A DNA stretch of 39,570 nucleotides from Bacteroidota bacterium (GTDB lineage: Bacteria > Bacteroidota > Ignavibacteria > Ignavibacteriales > Ignavibacteriaceae): contig JAKAKL010000107.1 of NCBI GenBank assembly GCA_021824565.1, forward strand, positions 1-39,570, given 5' to 3'. This document shows, piece after piece, positions 34,274 to 39,570 of this stretch. Numbering within the stretch: position 1 is the stretch's first letter; each line of letters starts with the position of its first letter. The position numbers were made by a program, and so were the translations under genes. Below the pieces are notes generated by a model. The model had not been told where the DNA came from and did not search any database. It saw only the letters and a list, made by a program, of their open reading frames with translations.

Positions 34274-34661
34274 TTTATTTTTTATTATTACAATTGTTGA
34301 AACTTAAAGCAGTCTTTTATATTTTATCAACAAGAAAACGTCTTTGGTTAGAATAAAATACTTAGCCAAAGATTTAATTCTTAACTTGTTAGTGTCAGAT
34401 ATTAAGTAATCTATTTTCAAATAATTTTTCGCAGAAGGACAAGCGAAGTAATTTTGCGAAATATCAAAAAATGGAGCGCTATGAGAAACGGGCCTTAGCC
34501 GCAGAATATATACAGTCTTAAGTTATAAGTAAAATCAAAGTAATGCGGGTTTTATTTATAATCACTACAGCCGATTAAATAATTGTTAAACTCATGGTAT
34601 TTATTCGAGAGAATTATTAAATTAAATAACAAAATCAACATTAATAAAATGCGGAGATTAT
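34274..34661. other. Gene-free stretch upstream of ssb
   Basis: I see no frame, tandem repeat or strong hairpin in these 388 bp. AT-rich DNA close to the ssb start presumably holds its promoter. Confidence 0.5.
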
Positions 34662-35099
34662 ATGGCTTTTTCATTAAATAAAATTATGCTTATCGGCAAC
34701 TTAGGAAGAGATGCCGAAATAAGATTCACAACCAATAACGTATCGGTTTCCAATTTTACTTTGGCAACCACTAACAGTTACAAAGGTAAAGACGGCAACT
34801 GGGTAAATGAAACAACATGGCACAATGTTGTGGCGTTTAATTTATCGGATTACTTTAAGGAAAACCTTAAAAAAGGAAAAAAGGTTTACGTTGAAGGAAG
34901 ATTAACTAAACGCGATTACACGGACAAAGACGGTATAAAAAGATATTCAACCGAAGTTGTTTCGGAAAGGATAATTCCGCTTGAGGCTTCAGGCTCAGGC
35001 GAAGGTAACGGAATATCATATACCGACGAAAGCAGCTCCTCCGGCAGCGTCAATGAACCTGATGTTCATGCAGACGAAAATAATGACCTGCCGTTCTGA
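34662..35099 (+). CDS. ssb: Single-stranded DNA-binding protein
   Basis: The 145-residue protein has the OB fold in residues 1-108 (NKIMLIGNLGRDAEIRFTTN, VSNFTLATTNSYKG, TTWHNVVAFNLSDYFKENLK, KKGKKVYVEGRLTKRDYTDK). A flexible Gly/Ser/Glu-rich linker follows, then the acidic tip NNDLPF that docks partner enzymes. It coats single-stranded DNA in replication, repair and recombination. GCGGAGATTAT precedes the ATG, and a strong hairpin terminator follows the stop. Confidence 0.95.
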   Translation: MAFSLNKIMLIGNLGRDAEIRFTTNNVSVSNFTLATTNSYKGKDGNWVNETTWHNVVAFNLSDYFKENLKKGKKVYVEGRLTKRDYTDKDGIKRYSTEVVSERIIPLEASGSGEGNGISYTDESSSSGSVNEPDVHADENNDLPF

Positions 35100-35119
35100 T
35101 AAACTAAATGTTATCTGTT

Positions 35120-35155
35120 TGTAGGAACATCGTAAAGGTGTTCCTACATCTTTTA
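35120..35155 (+). terminator. Rho-independent terminator of ssb
   Basis: A 12-bp stem TGTAGGAACATC/GGTGTTCCTACA (35120-35131 and 35137-35148, one G-T pair) with a five-base loop is followed by TCTTTT. It lies 20 bp past the ssb stop, so ssb is transcribed separately from the operon that starts at 35184. Confidence 0.85.
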
Positions 35156-35183
35156 TGTAAAACAACACAGGATAATTTTATAT

Positions 35184-36473
35184 TTGTTCTTCAACTGGTA
35201 TTATAAATTAATATTATTAGTCGTTTTCTTTTTTCTTTCCGCCTTTTTCTCAGGCTCTGAGATAGCATTATTTTCTTTAGACAGAAAAAAAATAAAGAAT
35301 AAGCTGTCGTCAAATCCAATTATAAGCCGGTATTTATTGAATCTTCTCGATCACCCGAGAAGATTGCTTGTAACAATTTTAATAGGCAATACAATTGTGA
35401 ACGTAGGAGCCTCGATTGCCGCAGTTTCGCTTGCACTGGATTATTCCGCAGTATCAATGCTCTCAGCTAATGTAGTTTTAACTATAGAAATAATTCTTTT
35501 AACAGTCTTAATTGTAATCTTTGGAGAGTTAGTCCCAAAAGTTTGGGCAGCTAAAGATCCATTACTGCTTGCCAAAGTGGTTGCCATACCTTTATACTGG
35601 ATAAGCGTGATCATGTTTCCGGTTGCAGAGACGATTACAGAATTGATCAAGCTATCTGTTTCAAAGTTAAAGTTCGACAAAAGGAAGACGGCAATTTTAC
35701 CTGAAGAGATCAGCGATCTTGCAGACATAAGCCAGGAGAGAGGAACAATAGAAGAAGAAGAGCAAGGTCTTATAAACAGCATTGTGAGCCTAAAATCGGT
35801 TACGGTCCAGGAAATTATGACTCCGCGGGTTGATATAATTTCATCCGACGTTGAAACTAATTTTAATGAGCTTCTTGAAATAATTACTTCAACCGGGCAC
35901 AGCCGCATTCCTCTTTATGAAAACGACCTCGACAATATTACAGGATTTATTTACGCAAAAGATATTCTTCCTTACTTAAAAAACGATGAACTAAAGAAGC
36001 AGACCTCAATAAAAAAAATATCTCGCAAAGCTATGTTCGTTCCGCGTACAAAAAGAATCAACGACTTGATGTATGAATTCCAGGAGAAAAAAATGCAGAT
36101 AGCGATTGTAGTTGATGAATACGGAGGGACAGCAGGAATAATTACGATGGAGGACATTCTTGAAGAAATTGTCGGTGAGATAAGAGACGAATCGGATCAG
36201 GAAGAAGTATCATTCACGAAGCTGGGCGATACGAATTTTTTAGCACTTGGCAAAATTCCAGTGAATGAACTTAATGATTTGCTCGAAACTGATTTCTCAT
36301 CTGAAGATGAAGATTATGAAACTCTTGGAGGTTTGGTATTGAACAGCGCCGGTCATATTCCGAAAGAAGGTTATTCTTTTGTTTTAAAAAATCATAAGTT
36401 TACAGTTAAAGAAGTTGCGAATAAAAGAATAAAAAAAGTTCAGATTGAAAAAATGCCGGATGAAAATAACTGA
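35184..36473 (+). CDS. CNNM/CorC (HlyC) family membrane protein with CBS pair
   Basis: The 429-residue protein starts at a TTG. A DUF21/CNNM domain with about four transmembrane helices covers residues 5-190 ([53 protein letters not shown]). A CBS-domain pair follows ([35 protein letters not shown]) and then a C-terminal CorC_HlyC domain ([35 protein letters not shown]). Members are Mg2+/cobalt-linked transporters or regulators; in Bacteroidota the gliding protein GldE is a relative. The next gene overlaps it by one base. Confidence 0.87.
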   Translation: MFFNWYYKLILLVVFFFLSAFFSGSEIALFSLDRKKIKNKLSSNPIISRYLLNLLDHPRRLLVTILIGNTIVNVGASIAAVSLALDYSAVSMLSANVVLTIEIILLTVLIVIFGELVPKVWAAKDPLLLAKVVAIPLYWISVIMFPVAETITELIKLSVSKLKFDKRKTAILPEEISDLADISQERGTIEEEEQGLINSIVSLKSVTVQEIMTPRVDIISSDVETNFNELLEIITSTGHSRIPLYENDLDNITGFIYAKDILPYLKNDELKKQTSIKKISRKAMFVPRTKRINDLMYEFQEKKMQIAIVVDEYGGTAGIITMEDILEEIVGEIRDESDQEEVSFTKLGDTNFLALGKIPVNELNDLLETDFSSEDEDYETLGGLVLNSAGHIPKEGYSFVLKNHKFTVKEVANKRIKKVQIEKMPDENN

Positions 36474-36823
36474 TGAAAAAAGGCTGTTTCATAAAATCAA
36501 TAATTATTTTAACAATACTCGTTGCGGCGATTGCATATATTGTAAGGCACAGGTTTAACGAACTGATCTTGCTGCCCGGCAGATATTTTATCAGTAAAGG
36601 TTTAAACGAAAATATGGACTACATAAAGCCGTCTCCCGAGAAAGATTCGCTTAAAATTTTAATACGCGATTATGTAACCGGGCTGAAACATATAAATAAA
36701 ACTTCAAGCAAATCTATTGAAGCATTTGCAGACTCGTTGAGATTTATTGTTAGAGACAGCGTTATTAACAAAGATGAATTAAATCAGATTAAAGAAATTA
36801 TTAAACGTCAAGCTGAAAAATGA
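36473..36823 (+). CDS. Small single-pass membrane protein of unknown function
   Basis: The protein has 116 residues. Residues 7-23 form one hydrophobic helix (FIKSIIILTILVAAIAYIV) after a basic start, so it should sit in the membrane with its C-terminal helical part in the periplasm. I recognise no family. It overlaps the upstream CNNM gene by one base and the downstream MCE gene by four, so it is part of the same translated unit. It could be a small partner of the MCE protein. Confidence 0.7.
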   Translation: MKKGCFIKSIIILTILVAAIAYIVRHRFNELILLPGRYFISKGLNENMDYIKPSPEKDSLKILIRDYVTGLKHINKTSSKSIEAFADSLRFIVRDSVINKDELNQIKEIIKRQAEK

Positions 36824-37734
36824 AAGATCAAAGAAAAACTGAGATTAAAGTCGGACTAATTTTTATTATAGGAATAATAGTTTTTATCTGGATTCTCGGA
36901 TGGGCGAAAAATTTAAGCATCGCTTCAAAAGAAAAAACTTTGACTATTCGATTTGACAACGTTGCCGGTCTTGAAGTTGGAGACAATGCAACTATTAACG
37001 GAGTTCGCAAAGGTCATGTTGAGGATATTTCAATTAAAGACGATAAAGTTTTTGTGAAGCTTTTGCTTGACAACGATGTTGATTTAAGAAAGGATGCAAA
37101 GTTCGCTATTTCAATGACTGATTTGATGGGAGGTAAAAAGGTTGAAATCTCTCCAGGAGATTCTTCTGAACCGCTCAACTACGACCAGATTCATGAAGGA
37201 ACTTTTTACTCTGATATTGCATCGGTTATGTCGATGCTCGGATCGTCGCAGAATGACCTTCTCGAAACAATTAAAGACGTAAAAATAACTCTTAATTCAT
37301 TAAACAAATATTTAACAGATCAGCAGTTGAATGAAGATATTAAGTCGTCGGTTTCAAATTTGAGTGAGCTTACAAAAAAATTGAATTTGATGATCGATGA
37401 AAACAGAGAGAGCATAAAGAAACTTACCGCGAACAGCGTTGAATTGACAAACGACGCAAAAGAATTTATTGCGAATAATAAATCCAATATGTCGCAGACA
37501 ATAAAAGAAGCTGTAGATGTATTGAGGAATACCGATTCATTAGTCGTAAAAGTAAATACTCTAGCTGATGAAATTAAAAACAAGCAGAACAATATAGGCA
37601 AAGTTTTATACGATGAAAAAGTTTATAAAAATCTGACTGAGTCTTTGCAGCAAGTAAATGAACTTACCAAGATCATAATTAAGCAGCTTAAGGAAAAAGG
37701 ATTCAAAGTTGATGCAAAAGTGGATTTATTCTAA
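36820..37734 (+). CDS. MlaD-type MCE-domain protein
   Basis: The 304-residue protein has one N-terminal transmembrane helix (VGLIFIIGIIVFIWILGW). An MCE domain follows at about residues 40-115 (LTIRFDNVAGLEVGDNATIN, GVRKGHVEDISIKDDKVFVK, MGGKKVEISPG). A long helical, coiled-coil-like tail ends in QQVNELTKIIIKQLKEKGFK. MCE proteins form hexameric rings that pass lipids between inner and outer membranes. The usual MlaE permease and MlaF ATPase genes are not next to it here. The gamma-glutamyltranspeptidase gene starts inside its 3' end. Confidence 0.88.
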   Translation: MKDQRKTEIKVGLIFIIGIIVFIWILGWAKNLSIASKEKTLTIRFDNVAGLEVGDNATINGVRKGHVEDISIKDDKVFVKLLLDNDVDLRKDAKFAISMTDLMGGKKVEISPGDSSEPLNYDQIHEGTFYSDIASVMSMLGSSQNDLLETIKDVKITLNSLNKYLTDQQLNEDIKSSVSNLSELTKKLNLMIDENRESIKKLTANSVELTNDAKEFIANNKSNMSQTIKEAVDVLRNTDSLVVKVNTLADEIKNKQNNIGKVLYDEKVYKNLTESLQQVNELTKIIIKQLKEKGFKVDAKVDLF

Positions 37735-39421
37735 TAAAATTATTTTCTGCATTTTACTTTTATTTTTTTTCTTATTTAAAAATTTAAATGCAGCAGTTAT
37801 AAAAGAAGCGGCGGGGAAAAACGGAATGGTTGTTTCAGCCAATGCGCTAGCAACTGAAGTAGGATTGGAAATATTAAAGAAAGGCGGAAATTCAATTGAT
37901 GCCGCGGTTGCAGTCGGATTTGCTCTTGCAGTTACTTATCCATACGCCGGAAACATTGGCGGCGGCGGATTCATGGTGATACATTTGAAGAATGGGAAAA
38001 ACACTACAATCGACTTTAGAGAGAAAGCTCCGCTTAAAGCTACAAAAAATATGTTCCTTGATAAGAATGGAAATTTTAATCCGAAGCTTAGTCAGGAAGG
38101 AACTACTTCAGCAGGAGTACCGGGAACTGTAGCAGGGCTTATCTACACTCTAAAAAAATACGGCACTATGAAATTAGCTGAGGTAATCCAGCCAGCCATT
38201 AACCTTGCTGAAAACGGTTTTTTACTTGACTATGCTACAGCCGAGTCTTTCAAAAATACGCTTCATGATTTTAAAAGATATCCTTCTTCATATAAAATAT
38301 TTTCTAACAACGGCATTCCATACAGGACAGGAGAAATCTTTAAACAGGAAGATTTGGCTAAAACTCTTGAGCTGATAAAAGATGAGGGAAGGGACGGATT
38401 TTATAAAGGAAAAACCGCGCAGCTATTAATAAAACAAATTCAATCTCTCGGCGGTTATATCACTCAAAAAGATCTTGACGAATATGAGCCGGTAGAGCGA
38501 AAGCCGGTATATGGTACTTACCGCGGCTATAAAATTGTATCTATGCCGCCGCCCAGCTCAGGCGGAATAGCTTTGGTTGAGATGTTAAATGTGCTTGAGA
38601 ATTTTCACTTTACGCAAGATGAATGGGGAAGCAGCAAGTATTTTCATGAATTAGCTGAGACGATGAAATTTGCTTTTGCAGACAGAACAAAATATTTAGG
38701 TGATCCGGATTTTTATCCGGTGCCTGAAAAAGGATTGCTCTCCAAACAATATGCAGAATCGATTTATAAAAAAATTGGAAGCAAAGCTATTCCCGCGAAA
38801 GAAATAAAGGCGGGAAATCCTTTGAAATTCCAGGAGAGCATGGAAACAACGCATTATGATGTTTACGATAAAGATGGAAATGCTGTCTCTGTAACCACTA
38901 CAATTAATTCTGCATACGGTTCTAAGATTGTTGTAGATGGCGCAGGCTTTTTATTGAATAATGAGATGGATGATTTTAGCTCAAAGCCAGGAGCGCCAAA
39001 TCAATTTGGTTTGCTTGGAAGCGAAGCCAATTCTATTCAACCGCAGAAAAGAATGCTAAGTTCAATGACACCAACCATAGTCTTAAAGAATGATAAGCCC
39101 TTTCTTATTATCGGCTCTCCAGGCGGCTCAACAATAATTACAGTTGTCCTCCAGGTAATAATGAACTGCATCGATTTTCACATGAATATAAAAGAAGCAA
39201 TTGAAGCCCCGAGAATACATAATCAATGGCTGCCGGATGAAATCTACGCAGAGCCCTTCGGATTAAGTTCTGATGTGCGAGATAATTTAATAAAAATGGG
39301 ATATAAATTCGGTAAAGATAGAACTTTAGGATTAGCTGAAGGAATTAAGATAGATCAAAGTGATGGAATTATTTTTGGATCATCGGACCCAAGGGGAAAC
39401 GGTTTAGCGAAAGGTTTTTAA
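37712..39421 (+). CDS. ggt: Gamma-glutamyltranspeptidase / glutathione hydrolase
   Basis: I use the ATG at 37712 (569 residues), one codon after a TTG; AAGGAAAAAGG lies about 12 bp upstream. It has a signal peptide (IIFCILLLFFFLFKNLNA). The large-subunit part carries KGGNSIDAAVAVGFALAV and GNIGGGGFMVIHLKNG, and the small subunit begins at the autoproteolytic nucleophile in ETTHYDVYDKDGNAVSVTTT (Thr379 from this ATG). MLSSMTPT and IGSPGGSTIITVV complete the donor site. It is a periplasmic N-terminal nucleophile hydrolase of gamma-glutamyl compounds. It overlaps the MCE gene by 23 bp. Confidence 0.95.
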   Translation: MQKWIYSNKIIFCILLLFFFLFKNLNAAVIKEAAGKNGMVVSANALATEVGLEILKKGGNSIDAAVAVGFALAVTYPYAGNIGGGGFMVIHLKNGKNTTIDFREKAPLKATKNMFLDKNGNFNPKLSQEGTTSAGVPGTVAGLIYTLKKYGTMKLAEVIQPAINLAENGFLLDYATAESFKNTLHDFKRYPSSYKIFSNNGIPYRTGEIFKQEDLAKTLELIKDEGRDGFYKGKTAQLLIKQIQSLGGYITQKDLDEYEPVERKPVYGTYRGYKIVSMPPPSSGGIALVEMLNVLENFHFTQDEWGSSKYFHELAETMKFAFADRTKYLGDPDFYPVPEKGLLSKQYAESIYKKIGSKAIPAKEIKAGNPLKFQESMETTHYDVYDKDGNAVSVTTTINSAYGSKIVVDGAGFLLNNEMDDFSSKPGAPNQFGLLGSEANSIQPQKRMLSSMTPTIVLKNDKPFLIIGSPGGSTIITVVLQVIMNCIDFHMNIKEAIEAPRIHNQWLPDEIYAEPFGLSSDVRDNLIKMGYKFGKDRTLGLAEGIKIDQSDGIIFGSSDPRGNGLAKGF

Positions 39422-39448
39422 TAATAAATTTAAATTGGAAAATTAATA

Positions 39449-39570
39449 ATGGTTTTCGGGATAGGCGTTGACATAATCGAAATTGATAGAGTTAAAGAAA
39501 GCGTCGATAAATACGGCGACCAATTTCTAAATAAAATTTATACGGAAAAAGAACTGGAATAATGTATAAG
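39449..39570 (+). pseudogene. acpS: acpS (holo-[acyl-carrier-protein] synthase), interrupted by a stop near the window end
   Basis: The ATG at 39449 opens MVFGIGVDIIEIDRVKESVD and then KYGDQFLNKIYTEKELE, the standard AcpS N-terminus with the metal-binding D8. At 39560-39562 a TAA stands where family members have Tyr (the EL-x-Y-C segment), and TGT (Cys) follows directly. The frame is therefore AcpS with one codon changed to stop, not an unrelated short gene. AcpS transfers phosphopantetheine to acyl carrier protein and is normally essential. A base error at the contig edge is the most likely cause; a true inactivation is possible if another phosphopantetheinyl transferase exists. Confidence 0.8.

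Overview
The window looks like a piece of an AT-rich genome of the Ignavibacteria / Chlorobi-Bacteroidota type. Evidence: an FG-GAP protein ending in a type IX secretion (T9SS) sorting domain with the NYPNPFNPST motif, a PorD (DUF4835) gene, PorV/FadL-like and HhH outer-membrane proteins, lipoproteins, a bacterial ceramide gene set, and weak or absent Shine-Dalgarno sequences at many genes. Both ends cut a gene (an amidohydrolase on the left, acpS on the right), so the window may be a complete contig.

Layout. 1-5.2 kb: partial YtcJ-like amidohydrolase, a 21-bp repeat array, a coding remnant, a beta-propeller lipoprotein, a T9SS-exported FG-GAP protein and a small secreted protein. 5.4-12.3 kb: a response regulator fused to a class III nucleotide cyclase, then cell-envelope genes (HhH protein, PorV-like barrel, porD, HEAT-repeat/cyclophilin fusion). 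12.4-16.0 kb: a ceramide block, with a bCerS-like GNAT acyltransferase and serine palmitoyltransferase on the minus strand and a CerR-like reductase divergent from them. 16.1-20.7 kb: a DNR-like Crp/Fnr regulator, a palindromic operator, then a tight operon of DUF2249 and DUF1858-DUF2249 proteins, two heme-copper-oxidase-like membrane proteins, an MIP18/SufT-like Fe-S factor, a ferredoxin and a DGC-domain protein. This is probably a nitric-oxide or low-oxygen response module and is the best candidate for an undescribed protein system here. 20.7-22.1 kb: a gene-free stretch with a chain of five hairpins and a second repeat array. 22.1-28.7 kb: a TonB-like protein, tRNA-Arg(ACG), and a lysine/DAP operon of the acetylase type: dapA, dapB, dapH, two tandem aspartokinases and an M20 deacetylase that has no in-frame ATG, GTG or TTG at its family N-terminus. 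28.7-34.3 kb: RqcH/NFACT, a POT peptide transporter, a third repeat array, an MFS exporter and a lipoprotein. 34.7-39.6 kb: ssb, then a CorC/HlyC membrane protein, a small membrane protein, an MlaD-type MCE protein, gamma-glutamyltranspeptidase and an acpS reading frame interrupted by a stop.

The most unusual signal is not a gene. Three separate intergenic regions hold degenerate tandem arrays that share a strict 21-bp (or 2 x 21 = 42-bp) period, equal to two turns of B-DNA, although their sequences differ. Arrays 2 and 3 share a TTGYARG...CGAA-like core. No nuclease, Cas, Tas or transposase gene lies beside them, so their role is open.
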